Shown here: in pieces, positions 27,943 through 36,666 of the stretch | How the letters are laid out: each line of letters opens with the position of its first letter | Position numbering within the stretch: position 1 is the stretch's first letter | Assembly: GCF_037935975.1 (NCBI RefSeq) | Contig: NZ_CP149817.1 | Location: 1,426,001-1,490,000, forward strand | Reading direction: 5' to 3' | DNA length: 64,000 bases | Source of the DNA: Teredinibacter turnerae | GTDB lineage: Bacteria; Pseudomonadota; Gammaproteobacteria; Pseudomonadales; Cellvibrionaceae | Program-made: the position numbers and the translations under genes | Notes under the pieces: generated by a model | The model's database searches: none | The model's input: only the letters and a program-made list of their open reading frames with translations | What the model was told of the DNA's origin: nothing

Positions 27943-29373
27943 ATGCATACGGTAGAAAAAATTGGTGGCACATCCATGAGTGACTACCAGGCGGTTAGGG
28001 ACAACATCATCTTGAACAACGGCGGGTCACCCTACGGCCGTATGTTTGTTGTTTCAGCCTATGGCGGTGTAACCAACAGCTTGCTCGAGCACAAAAAGAG
28101 TGGCGAGCCCGGCATCTACACGTTATTTGCCAGTGCAATTGAAGACGATACATGGTTAAAGAAAACGGAAGAGTTAAAGTTAACGCTACATGGCATTAAC
28201 GCGCAGCTTTTCACCGAGGAGCATTCCCTCGCGCAAGCAAATGCATTCATTGATGAGCGCTTGACCAGTGCCAGAGCCTGCCTGCGCAATTTGCAGCGGC
28301 TGTGTCAGCACGGCCATTTCTCTCTGGCTTCCCACCTGGATACGGTCCGTGAGATGCTCGCCAGCATCGGTGAAGCACATAGTGCATACAATATGACGCA
28401 ACTGTTGCAGCGCGACGGCATTAACGCGCGCTTCGTCGATTTGACCGGGTGGCAGTCCGACGCGCACATCTCGCTCGATGAGCGTATCAAGCTCGCGTTG
28501 CAAGATATCGACGTGGAAAAGGAATTGCCTATCGTTACCGGGTACGCGCACTGCGACAGTGGTTTGATGTCGTCTTTTGATCGTGGCTACAGCGAAATGA
28601 CTTTCAGCCGTCTCGCTGTACTGAGTGGTGCCAGTGAGGCGATTATCCACAAAGAATTCCATCTGAGTAGCGCAGACCCGCGCCTGGTTGGAGAATCGAA
28701 CGCCGTGCCGATTGGTCGGACCAACTACGACGTGGCCGACCAGCTCGCGAACCTGGGTATGGAAGCGATTCACCCGAAAGCGGGGCGGGGACTACGAGAA
28801 CAGAAAATTCCTCTGCGAGTCAAAAATACGTTCGAGCCAGAGCATGCGGGTACGCTGATTACTACCGATTACGTGAGCGATCGCCCCTGCGTCGAGATCA
28901 TCGCCGGTGCAAAGGGCGTACATGCCGTTGAGGTGTTTGATCAGGATATGACCGGGAGTGTGCACAAGTACGATACCGAGATCCTAAGCGTAATCAAACG
29001 CTTTAAAGCGCATATTGTTTCCAAAGACATAAACGCCAACACGGTAACGCATTACCTGTCGACAAATTTGAAGACGGTTAAGCGAATTTGTGCTGTACTT
29101 GCAGAAAAGTTTCCGGAAGCGGAAATCAACCAGCAAAAGGTGGCTGTAGTGTCGGCAATTGGTAGCGATTTGAAAATTCCGGGCATGTTAGCTGAAACGG
29201 TGCGCGCCATTGCGGCCGAGAGTATCAGTGTACTGGCGATCCACCAGACCATGCGTCAAGTGGATATGCAATTCGTCGTGGCCGAGGATGACTACGAAAC
29301 AACGGTTAAAAGTTTGCACCAGGCGCTGGTGGAAGTTCATCAGCATGGTCGCGCAATATGTCTCGCCTCTTAG
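27943..29373 (+). CDS. ask: Ectoine-operon aspartate kinase
   Basis: Phosphorylates aspartate to supply aspartyl phosphate for ectoine. A 476-residue aspartokinase of the group linked to ectABC (Ask_Ect). Motifs: VEKIGGTSMSDY (nucleotide Lys), VVSAYGGVTNSLL, GYAHCDSGLMSSFDRGYSEMT in two parts, LGMEAIHPKAGRGL, then two ACT-like domains (about 320-476) ending VDMQFVVAEDDYETTVK. Ask_Ect isoforms are thought to escape the usual lysine/threonine feedback. Its last 16 bp overlap the next gene. Confidence 0.93.
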   Translation: MHTVEKIGGTSMSDYQAVRDNIILNNGGSPYGRMFVVSAYGGVTNSLLEHKKSGEPGIYTLFASAIEDDTWLKKTEELKLTLHGINAQLFTEEHSLAQANAFIDERLTSARACLRNLQRLCQHGHFSLASHLDTVREMLASIGEAHSAYNMTQLLQRDGINARFVDLTGWQSDAHISLDERIKLALQDIDVEKELPIVTGYAHCDSGLMSSFDRGYSEMTFSRLAVLSGASEAIIHKEFHLSSADPRLVGESNAVPIGRTNYDVADQLANLGMEAIHPKAGRGLREQKIPLRVKNTFEPEHAGTLITTDYVSDRPCVEIIAGAKGVHAVEVFDQDMTGSVHKYDTEILSVIKRFKAHIVSKDINANTVTHYLSTNLKTVKRICAVLAEKFPEAEINQQKVAVVSAIGSDLKIPGMLAETVRAIAAESISVLAIHQTMRQVDMQFVVAEDDYETTVKSLHQALVEVHQHGRAICLAS

Positions 29374-30233
29374 CGTGTTTTATCTGTTTGATGGTAGCCC
29401 TGCCGGTGTGCCGGGCTGCCGATGTCCCCTCCGAAGAAAAGCGTGCAGAAGCGGTTGTTAGCGAACTGAACGCACCTCTCTACACACCATTTATTGAGCG
29501 TTACGTACTTGATGAATTAAAAAGCCTGCGCACGGAACAGGCCGCTACCAAGCAGGAATTGCTGCAAAAAATATTGGATCGGGAGCACAGTTCTGTCGAT
29601 CGCGCGGTCAGGTACGCTACCGATACGGTAACTTACTTTTTTTATCTGATTGCCGGGGTGAGTTCTGTGCTGGTCTTAGCGGGGTGGACCTCGATACGGG
29701 ATATCAAAGACCGAGTGCACTCCCTCGCTGATGAAGAAATTTCGAAAGTGGTGGCGGAATACGAAAACCGGCTTGCGGCCATCGAAGCACAGTTGCAGCA
29801 GAAAACGCTGCATATTGAGGAAAACCGCGAGGAGATTGAGCTCACACAGCAGGTGCAGTCGCTTTGGTTGCGCGCGCAGCAGGACTCCTCTCCCGCGGGC
29901 AAAATTGCGGTGTACAACCAGATCCTCAAGATTAAGCCTGCCGACTGTGAAGCACTGACCTACAAGGCAGACGCCGTGTTGGAGCTAGGCGAGCCGCAGT
30001 GGGCTATTGATCTCTGTCACCGAGCGCTTGAGATTACGCCCGACAACGGTTTCGCCCATTATCAACTTGCCTGTTCCTATGCTCAGCTGGCAATGCCAGA
30101 TGAGGCGCTGGTCTCCCTGGCGCGGGCGATATCGATTCGGGGCCTCTACGCCAAGGAAGCATGCGAAGACCCGGCGCTTCAGCCACTAAAAGACCGTGAA
30201 GAATTTATCGCAATGGTGCAGGGGGCTGTTTAG
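29358..30233 (+). CDS. Membrane-anchored coiled-coil TPR protein coupled to ask
   Basis: A 291-residue protein not recognised by name. It has a signal peptide or first membrane helix (about 1-20), a periplasmic-looking stretch, one strong transmembrane helix (about 94-115, YFFYLIAGVSSVLVLAGW), a coiled coil (about 120-170, rich in EEISKVVAEYENRLAAIEAQLQ) and tetratricopeptide repeats (about 185-260, with ADCEALTYKADAVLELGEP and NGFAHYQLACSYAQLAMPDEAL). Its ATG lies inside ask, 16 bp before the ask stop, so it is coupled to the ectoine operon. A scaffold or osmotic sensor role is possible but unproven. Confidence 0.8.
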   Translation: MSRLLACFICLMVALPVCRAADVPSEEKRAEAVVSELNAPLYTPFIERYVLDELKSLRTEQAATKQELLQKILDREHSSVDRAVRYATDTVTYFFYLIAGVSSVLVLAGWTSIRDIKDRVHSLADEEISKVVAEYENRLAAIEAQLQQKTLHIEENREEIELTQQVQSLWLRAQQDSSPAGKIAVYNQILKIKPADCEALTYKADAVLELGEPQWAIDLCHRALEITPDNGFAHYQLACSYAQLAMPDEALVSLARAISIRGLYAKEACEDPALQPLKDREEFIAMVQGAV

Positions 30234-30283
30234 CTTTGCCGTGATCCCCAGTACACTGCGCGTTTTACATGGGTCAGTTGTAA

Positions 30284-31123
30284 ATGCTCAGTTATCGCCA
30301 TGCCTTCCACGCCGGCAACCACGCCGATGTACTCAAGCACCTTTGCCTGTCGATGGTGCTTGAAAAGCTTATCGAAAAAGACAAACCGCTCACCTACCTC
30401 GAAACCCATGCGGCCGCTGGTGTCTACGATTTGAATACGGCGATGCCCCAGAAAAATCGTGAGTATATGAGCGGTATATCGCCTTTACTGGCGAGCGACG
30501 ATAGAGGCAAAGCGTTAAGTCGCTATAAGGCGTTGGTCGCACGCTACTTTACCGACTACCAGTACCCCGGGTCACCAGCGGTCGCGGCATCCGTGTTGCG
30601 CGATCAGGATAAGCTTGTGCTGATGGAGTTGCACAATACGGAATTTGAAATGCTGCGAAAAAATATGCGGCGCGACAAGCGGGTGACCTTGCATCACCGC
30701 GATGGCATCGAAGGTGTGATGGCACTTAGTCCACCGACGCCCAGGCGCGGCATTGTGCTGATCGACCCGCCGTACGAGCAGCCCTTGGAGTACGAGCGAA
30801 TTGCTACGCTGATCGCGCAGCTTCATCGCAAGTGGCCCGTTGGGGTAATTGCGCTTTGGTACCCGCTGCTTGCGCAAGAACGCAATCGCGCACCGGCAAT
30901 GCTCGACGCTATAGCACGGTCTCAACCTGCGAGTCTTTTTACTGCGGAACTCTGGGTAGCGGCGCAGGCATCAGACTATGGTATGTATGGCAGTGGCATG
31001 GCCTTTATTAACTTACCCTGGACTGTGGACGAAAAAATTGCCACGGTGCTGCCTGAACTACAGCAAATTCTCGCCCCCGATCAAGGTGGGTTTAGTCATC
31101 GTTGGGTGCTAAGCCCGAGTTAA
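30284..31123 (+). CDS. rlmJ: 23S rRNA (adenine2030-N6)-methyltransferase
   Basis: Methylates A2030 of 23S rRNA. Begins MLSYRHAFHAGNHADVLKH, the invariant RlmJ N-terminus, with LTYLETHAAAGVYDL (SAM-binding) and the N6-adenine motif LIDPPYEQ. The 279 residues are normal. It starts 50 bp after the TPR gene and is followed by an rRNA methyltransferase gene without a real gap, so the two rRNA modification genes form a unit. Confidence 0.95.
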   Translation: MLSYRHAFHAGNHADVLKHLCLSMVLEKLIEKDKPLTYLETHAAAGVYDLNTAMPQKNREYMSGISPLLASDDRGKALSRYKALVARYFTDYQYPGSPAVAASVLRDQDKLVLMELHNTEFEMLRKNMRRDKRVTLHHRDGIEGVMALSPPTPRRGIVLIDPPYEQPLEYERIATLIAQLHRKWPVGVIALWYPLLAQERNRAPAMLDAIARSQPASLFTAELWVAAQASDYGMYGSGMAFINLPWTVDEKIATVLPELQQILAPDQGGFSHRWVLSPS

Positions 31124-31138
31124 GTGAAAAGGTTTTTT

Positions 31139-32338
31139 GTGAACGAACAAATCGCAGGCGCTATTCGCCTAAAAAAGAATGAAGATCGCCGCCTGAAGGC
31201 TGGTCATTTATGGATCTACAGCAACGAAGTGGATGTTGCTCAAACCCCGCTGAAAAATATTCTGCCCGGGTCCCAACTTCGGGTGGAAAGTGCCAGTGGG
31301 CAACTGCTCGGCACCGCGTATGTAAATCCGCATTCCCTTATTTGCGCACGCATGGTAACCCGTACCGATCAGCCCCTGGATCGTTCGTTACTGGTACACC
31401 GCATAAAAATCGCTCTTAGCTTGCGCGAGCGGTTTTTCCCCGAGCCTTTTTATCGTTTGATTTATGGCGAGAGCGACCTGTTGCCTGGGTTGGTCGTGGA
31501 CCGTTTTGGCGAACATTTGTGCGTGCAAACAACGACTGCCGGTATGGAGTTGATGACCGACGAGATTATTGCTGCGTTGGACAAAGTTCTTCGTCCGAGT
31601 TCGATTTTGCTGCGCAACGACAGCAGTGCACGCGAATTCGAAAACCTGCCTGAGCAAGTGGTTGCCGCTCTGGGTGAGCCGCCGGCTGAAGTCGAGCTGA
31701 TAGAAAACGGTGTTCGTTTTATTGCGCCGTTGCACGATGGTCAGAAAACCGGATGGTTCTATGACCAACGTCCAAATCGGGCCTGGTTAAAGGGGCTTGT
31801 TGAAGGTAAGCGCGTATTGGATGTATTTAGTTACGTGGGTGCCTTCGGCGTGCAGGCGCTGGCCTGGGGCGCGAAGGACGTATGGTGTGCGGACGCCTCA
31901 GCGAGAGCCTTGGATGTTGCGCAAAAAAACGCGCAGCTGCAGGGTGGGGGCGATCGTTTTACCGCACTGGAAGGGGACGCATTTGCTTCCTTAAAAGCAC
32001 TGAAAGAAAATGATGAGCGCTTTGATGTGGTGATCGTGGATCCGCCGGCATTTATCAAGCGCAAAAAAGATCTGGCCGCGGGTACTCAGGCCTACCGGCG
32101 CATTAATGAATTGGCGATGCGATTGCTCGACCGTGATGGATTGTTACTGGCTGGTTCCTGTTCCATGCACTTACCGCGTGAGAGTCTGCACGATATTTTG
32201 CGGGCCAGCGGCAGACACTTGGATCGCCATGTTCAGGTATTGGCGGAGGGGATGCAGGGCGCGGATCATCCCGTCCACCCGAGCATTCAAGAGACGCGCT
32301 ACTTGAAGGCGTTCCTCGCCCGCTCAGTCAGGGTCTAA
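31139..32338 (+). CDS. RlmI-like SAM-dependent rRNA (cytosine-5) methyltransferase
   Basis: Related to RlmI (YccW), which makes m5C1962 in 23S rRNA. An N-terminal PUA-like domain (about 5-85, RRLKAGHLWIYSNEVD) and a central EEHEE-like part (IYGESDLLPGLVVDRFG) precede a Rossmann methyltransferase with KTGWFYDQRPNR, VLDVFSYVGAFGVQALAWGA and VIVDPPAFIKRKKDL. The catalytic Cys lies in GSCSMHL. The GTG at 31139 is preferred because AAAAGG is 6 bp upstream; a GTG at 31124 is also possible and would almost touch the rlmJ stop. Its end overlaps the converging cupin gene by 4 bp. Confidence 0.9.
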   Translation: MNEQIAGAIRLKKNEDRRLKAGHLWIYSNEVDVAQTPLKNILPGSQLRVESASGQLLGTAYVNPHSLICARMVTRTDQPLDRSLLVHRIKIALSLRERFFPEPFYRLIYGESDLLPGLVVDRFGEHLCVQTTTAGMELMTDEIIAALDKVLRPSSILLRNDSSAREFENLPEQVVAALGEPPAEVELIENGVRFIAPLHDGQKTGWFYDQRPNRAWLKGLVEGKRVLDVFSYVGAFGVQALAWGAKDVWCADASARALDVAQKNAQLQGGGDRFTALEGDAFASLKALKENDERFDVVIVDPPAFIKRKKDLAAGTQAYRRINELAMRLLDRDGLLLAGSCSMHLPRESLHDILRASGRHLDRHVQVLAEGMQGADHPVHPSIQETRYLKAFLARSVRV

Positions 32339-32844
32339 TCGATCGCGTCCTCGTAAGTCAGGGCTCTGATAAGTGCTGTATGTTGCGGGAAGGCTGCGGT
32401 CAGATTCTCTCGCTTGCCCAGTTCGGAGTCCTGGTAATCGAAACCAGGACTTACCGCCTCCGATATCAGGCTAAAACCATTGATGCCATTTGCCTGCAGT
32501 TGGCTGGCCTTCCACCATCCACCGGGAACGACCAATTGCAGTTGTTCTCCGCGGGCAAGGTTAGTTCCCATCACCACTCGTTCGAGTTTGCCCTGTGGGT
32601 CGATGAGAAAATATTCGACCGGATCGCCCAAGTGAAAATAGTGAACAATGTCGGAGCGGTTGCGATGGAAGTGCCCACGTGGTCGCTCGGAACTCAGCAG
32701 ATAATAGATCGACGTAAGTGAAAAGCGTTCTCCGTTTGGTGTGATCACCCGTGGTTGATCACCTGCCTCGTAAGTTCTGCGAAAAAAGCCGCCCTCTCTA
32801 TGAGGCTCAAGCGACAACCTGGCTATAATCTCAGTGGCGTCCAT
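32335..32844 (-). CDS. Cupin of the DUF985 family
   Basis: A 169-residue single-domain cupin. Family-specific segments: LEPHREGGFFRRTYEA, TSIYYLLSSERPRGHFHRN, DIVHYFHLGDPVEYFLI and VPGGWWKASQL. The histidines in GHFHRN and VHYFH could bind a metal. Function in bacteria is uncertain. The gene runs toward the methyltransferase gene, overlapping 4 bp at the 3' ends. The ATG start gives a standard N-terminus. Confidence 0.88.
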   Translation of the reverse strand: MDATEIIARLSLEPHREGGFFRRTYEAGDQPRVITPNGERFSLTSIYYLLSSERPRGHFHRNRSDIVHYFHLGDPVEYFLIDPQGKLERVVMGTNLARGEQLQLVVPGGWWKASQLQANGINGFSLISEAVSPGFDYQDSELGKRENLTAAFPQHTALIRALTYEDAID

Positions 32845-33000
32845 AAACTTCCCCGGTGGTGGCTATATAGACCTCATATTAGCTATTTTCACCACGTACT
32901 ATTCGTTGTCTATTAATAAAGTCATTATAAATCAATGGGTTACATGTTGGCACGTATTCTGTAATAGCGATTGCACTGTTCACTTACGACTGAGGATACA

Positions 33001-33408
33001 ATGGAAAAGAACGACTCGCACTCGATACTTATGGGTTACCTGGCTTGGATATTTGGTTTTATCGGCGCTCACCGCTTTTACTATGGTAAGCCTGTTACAG
33101 GTACCATTTGGTTTTTCACGTTCGGCCTGTTTTTTATTGGCTGGATCATCGACCTGTTTTTGATTCCTGCGATGGATCGCGAAGCAGATAACACGTTTAT
33201 TATGGGTGACACCAACTACAGCGTCACTTGGGTTCTGCTGTTTTTCCTCGGCGTGTTTGGTGTACATCGCATGTACATGGGTAAATGGCTTACCGGGTTA
33301 CTTTATCTGTGCACTTTTGGCCTGTTTGGGCTCGGGCTTCTGTTCGATTATCTGACCCTGAATAACCAAATTGACGAAATTAACAGTCGCCACTCAGCGT
33401 GGGCTTAA
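33001..33408 (+). CDS. Protein with two TM2 domains
   Basis: A 135-residue membrane protein containing two tandem TM2 units. The first is AWIFGFIGAHRFYYGKPVTG with FGLFFIGWIIDLF, and the second is LLFFLGVFGVHRMYMGKWLTG with FGLFGLGLLFDYL. Each unit forms two transmembrane helices, giving about four helices in total. The molecular function of TM2 proteins in bacteria is unknown. The ATG at 33001 follows GAGGA; an in-frame upstream start at 32971 lacks such a site. Confidence 0.88.
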   Translation: MEKNDSHSILMGYLAWIFGFIGAHRFYYGKPVTGTIWFFTFGLFFIGWIIDLFLIPAMDREADNTFIMGDTNYSVTWVLLFFLGVFGVHRMYMGKWLTGLLYLCTFGLFGLGLLFDYLTLNNQIDEINSRHSAWA

Positions 33409-33445
33409 AACCGCGCTTTTTACCCTTACCTCGGAAAGGGGTTAT

Positions 33446-33710
33446 AGGAACCTCTGATCAATCTAGTGATTCCTCTGGCTTACAGGAATTTAACATGAGT
33501 AGGCGCGTGAGCGAGGCGTGCTGGTTGCACGGCGAACGAGCGCAACACCCTCATGTTAAATTCCTGTAAGCCCCGTAGGGCACGGCCTGCGGCAATCATT
33601 TGTGGCGTTGCCTTTCTTATTAAGGACTAAGGCCATTAATTGCGAAAGGCGCCTAACAACTAATCGCCGCAGGTCGCGCAGAGAAATTACTAGGTTGATC
33701 AGAGGTTCCT
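33446..33710. repeat. MITE-like structured repeat, copy 1
   Basis: A 265-bp element bounded by near-perfect terminal inverted repeats of 26 bp: AGGAACCTCTGATCA at the left and TGATCAGAGGTTCCT at the right. Inside is a perfect 23-bp inverted repeat (33477-33499 with 33550-33572), and the right half folds as a second imperfect hairpin (CCTGCGGC ... GCCGCAGG). TATA flanks both ends, possibly a target duplication. No coding potential is evident. A second copy lies at 63500-63826. It sits upstream of the TonB receptor gene. Confidence 0.85.
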
Positions 33711-33894
33711 ATACCTTTTTGTTAGCTTTATTTGCTCAGTTATGTAGAAATACGCGATAAACCTGCTATAACACTACATGGCGCAATGCGGATATACCAA
33801 ATGGTAGATTTGTTTGCGCAGGCACGTTGTATAACCTCCTGGTCCGGACAGGAGGCAAAAGTCGCTATCTCACAGGTTTTATCGGGGCGTTAAC
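33711..33894 (+). promoter_or_regulatory. Leader of the TonB-receptor gene with a hairpin
   Basis: CCTCCTG near 33836 pairs with CAGGAGG about 7 bases later, a compact hairpin 40 bp before the start codon. I looked for a cobalamin or TPP riboswitch pattern and did not find one. A role in controlling translation or transcription is possible. Confidence 0.35.
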
Positions 33895-36051
33895 ATGGTA
33901 ACTGGCAGTACACGAGCAGCAATGATGCGCTCGTTATTTCTTGGTGTTCTTTCAGCAGTTACCAACAACGTCGTTGCGGCCGCTGAGCAAGAGCCAAGCG
34001 ACGCCATCTTCAATCTCTCGCTCAAGGAATTGGGCGAACTCAAGGTTTCCATCGCGACCGGTACCCCCAACTCGGTGGCGAATGCTCCGGCGGTAACATC
34101 GGTAATCACCGCCAGCGATATCGCCAACCTGGGCGCGCGCACTCTGGATGAGGTGCTGCAAACCGTTCCGGGGTTGTATGTTAGCTTGTCGCACGCCAAT
34201 CGTCTGGATACGGTCTACTCCATGCGCGGGCTGCACTCCAGCAACAGCCCTCATGTATTGCTACTGCTTGACGGCAACCCTGTGCAGTGGGCGTTGACCG
34301 GCGGGCGACCATTTTTGTACCGCCTGCCGGCAAATATCGTTGAGCGCATTGAAGTTATCCGCGGGCCGGGCTCTGCACTCTACGGTTCAGATGCATTCTC
34401 CGGTGTAATTAATGTCATCACTAAAACAGCGACCAACGAAGACGCTGCTGAAATGGGCGTGCGGGCCGGATCATTCAATAGTCGTGACGTAATGCTGAAC
34501 TATTCCCGTCAACTCGGGGCCTGGCGGGTGTCGACCCTTTTTTCTTCGCTGGCCACAGATGGCGATGATCGCCGCGTGATTCAGGCAGACACGCAAACCC
34601 TTTTGGATTACGCCTACGGCACCGATGTATCGCAAGCGCCTGGTCCCCTGCAGACTGGCTACCACGTGTACGATTTTCATTTGAAGGCCAGTAGCGAAAC
34701 CGTGAGTGCCAAGTTTTGGTATTGGACCTCCCGCGATACCGGCAATGGAAGCGGGGGGGCCCAGGCGCTCGACCCTTACACGAAAGAGCAGTTCAATTCC
34801 TATTTTGTCGATCTCCAGTATGCACCGGTGCAGCCTGTATGGGGGTGGCAAAATCGTATCAAGGCAAGTTACTTCAACCATGAAGCAGCCAGCAATTTTA
34901 CACTGCTGCCCGCAGGGGCCAGAGTGCCTATAGGCGCGGATGGCAATATTGATTTCGCCAACCCTGCGGGGGTTACCCTGTTTAGTGAGGGGGTTATTGG
35001 TAAACCGAGTGGTGTTAGCGAAGATGTTTTTCTGGATTGGATAACCGAAAAATCCTTTTCCTCTGGGCACGCGCTGCGTTTATCTGGCGGTTATCGCAAG
35101 CAATCGCTGGACAGTCGTGAATGGAAGAATTTTGGTCCTGGTATATTGGATGGCACGCAAGAAATCGTGGACGGAAGTCTGGTCGATGTATCCAATACTG
35201 AATACGTTTTTTTGCCCGATAGCGAACGTGAAATCTACCATCTTACATTTCAGGATGAGTGGCAACTCAGTCAGAATTTAACGTTTACTGGTGGGGTGCG
35301 ATATGACAACTACTCGGATTTTGGCAGTACCACCAATCCCAGGCTCGCTCTAGTCTGGGATGCTAAGCAGGCGTTAACCGCGAAGTTACTTTACGGCAGC
35401 GCGTTTCGCGCTCCATCGTTCGGTGAACTGTTTTTTCAAAACAACCCGTCGAATATTGGTAATCCGGATCTGGAGCCAGAAAAGATAGATACGCTGGAAT
35501 TGGCGATGAGCTATCAGGTAACGGAGCAACTGCAAACATCGCTAAACATTTATCGCTACACAGCGGAAAATTTGATCGAATACATAACGACCTTACGTGG
35601 TGCGCAAGCAAGCAACGCACGTGACCAAAAGGGTGAAGGTATCGAATTCGAGCTGAGCTGGCACCCGGGCAGCCGCTTCAATGTAAGTTTAAATGGCGCG
35701 TGGCAAAAATCTTACGATGCTGATACTGGCTACAAAATTGCCGGTGCGCCCGCTCGGCAAGCGACATTGCTCGTAAACTGGGCCATCGCCAAGCAATGGT
35801 TATTGAATGTGAATACCCGTTGGATAGCGGGCCGCGGGCGCATAGCGACAGATACGCGCCCGGAAATAGACGACTATTCCCTGACTGATCTGCATTTGGT
35901 ACGTACTGATGTTGTCCCTGGACTTGACCTGGGGCTTCGAATTACCAATGTATTTGATAATGATGCGCGCGATCCCAGCATTGATCTTATGGCGGAAGAC
36001 TTCCCGCTAGAGGGTGATGCTGTGTGGCTCGAAGCATCTTACAGGTTGTAA
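33895..36051 (+). CDS. TonB-dependent outer-membrane receptor
   Basis: A 718-residue outer membrane transporter that imports ligands using TonB energy. Signal region at 1-31; plug domain (about 45-165) with LDEVLQTVPGLYV, MRGLHSSNSPHVLLLLDG and IERIEVIRGPGSALYG-type sequence (VERIEVIRGPGSALYGSDAFSG, split here); then a 22-strand barrel ending in the aromatic C-terminus VWLEASYRL. The substrate cannot be read from the sequence; plug features suit a siderophore, cobalamin or carbohydrate receptor. It lies 380-600 bp upstream of the ThDP/citrate-synthase-like operon. An alternative start is the MM pair near 33922. Confidence 0.9.
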   Translation: MVTGSTRAAMMRSLFLGVLSAVTNNVVAAAEQEPSDAIFNLSLKELGELKVSIATGTPNSVANAPAVTSVITASDIANLGARTLDEVLQTVPGLYVSLSHANRLDTVYSMRGLHSSNSPHVLLLLDGNPVQWALTGGRPFLYRLPANIVERIEVIRGPGSALYGSDAFSGVINVITKTATNEDAAEMGVRAGSFNSRDVMLNYSRQLGAWRVSTLFSSLATDGDDRRVIQADTQTLLDYAYGTDVSQAPGPLQTGYHVYDFHLKASSETVSAKFWYWTSRDTGNGSGGAQALDPYTKEQFNSYFVDLQYAPVQPVWGWQNRIKASYFNHEAASNFTLLPAGARVPIGADGNIDFANPAGVTLFSEGVIGKPSGVSEDVFLDWITEKSFSSGHALRLSGGYRKQSLDSREWKNFGPGILDGTQEIVDGSLVDVSNTEYVFLPDSEREIYHLTFQDEWQLSQNLTFTGGVRYDNYSDFGSTTNPRLALVWDAKQALTAKLLYGSAFRAPSFGELFFQNNPSNIGNPDLEPEKIDTLELAMSYQVTEQLQTSLNIYRYTAENLIEYITTLRGAQASNARDQKGEGIEFELSWHPGSRFNVSLNGAWQKSYDADTGYKIAGAPARQATLLVNWAIAKQWLLNVNTRWIAGRGRIATDTRPEIDDYSLTDLHLVRTDVVPGLDLGLRITNVFDNDARDPSIDLMAEDFPLEGDAVWLEASYRL

Positions 36052-36432
36052 TTGGCAAGGCATAAAATAATTTAAATCTATCAATTCTAAAAAAATATTG
36101 CGCACAATAAATACGCGAAAATAAATTTTTCTTCGAGCTTGGTGCATAGTCTGCGCTATTGCTTATTTAATGGCTGAATAGTTGTGCTTTTTATAGTAGC
36201 GGGATGCGTACGCATTTTTTTTGATATTTTGTGCACAGTCTTTAAAGATGTCCTATGACATTTCTTCCTTTCTTTTATTTCGATATGTTCGCAGTTCTGT
36301 TGCGGATTACAGAAACTCCTTGATTGCCCCTTCAGATAAAACCACAATGCTTAACCTGTGACGCTTGAATCTACCTGATTTAAGTAAATATAATTTGTTA
36401 ACCCGGTAATAATTTAGCGGGAGGTGAAAGTT
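36052..36432. other. A/T-rich intergenic region
   Basis: About 380 bp between the TonB receptor gene and a possible small gene. It probably contains the promoter of the downstream operon, but no box or operator is convincing. Confidence 0.45.
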
Positions 36433-36606
36433 ATGCAGGGATGCGTCGCGAACTCTATCCGAGTCTGCGAAACCTGTGAAATTTGTGGCATGTATACGGT
36501 TACAAGGTTTGGCGGGCGACCTGTTTATGATTCTTGGAATTTTATTATTTGGTCGGATGAACAGTTCACATCAACGATAAGGAGAACGTACACGAGGAAG
36601 TGGTAA
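36433..36606 (+). CDS. Possible small cysteine-motif protein
   Basis: A 57-codon frame starting at ATG with an unusually good ribosome-binding site, GGGAGG, 8 bp upstream. The product begins MQGCVANSIRVCETCEICGMY, where CETCEIC (CxxCxxC) is suggestive of metal or iron-sulfur binding, and ends with a basic RRTYTRKW tail. It precedes the ThDP enzyme gene by about 60 bp. I know no family for it. It could be a real small gene, a leader peptide, or chance. Confidence 0.35.
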   Translation: MQGCVANSIRVCETCEICGMYTVTRFGGRPVYDSWNFIIWSDEQFTSTIRRTYTRKW

Positions 36607-36666
36607 CAGCAGCCCGATGTTGAACTCACGGTTATTCCTGATTTCGTTTAAGTGGAGCTTTTTTCT

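Noticed and set aside
33711-33894. Cobalamin or thiamine riboswitch before the TonB receptor
   Set aside because: Only a short hairpin is present; no B12-box or thi-box sequence was found.
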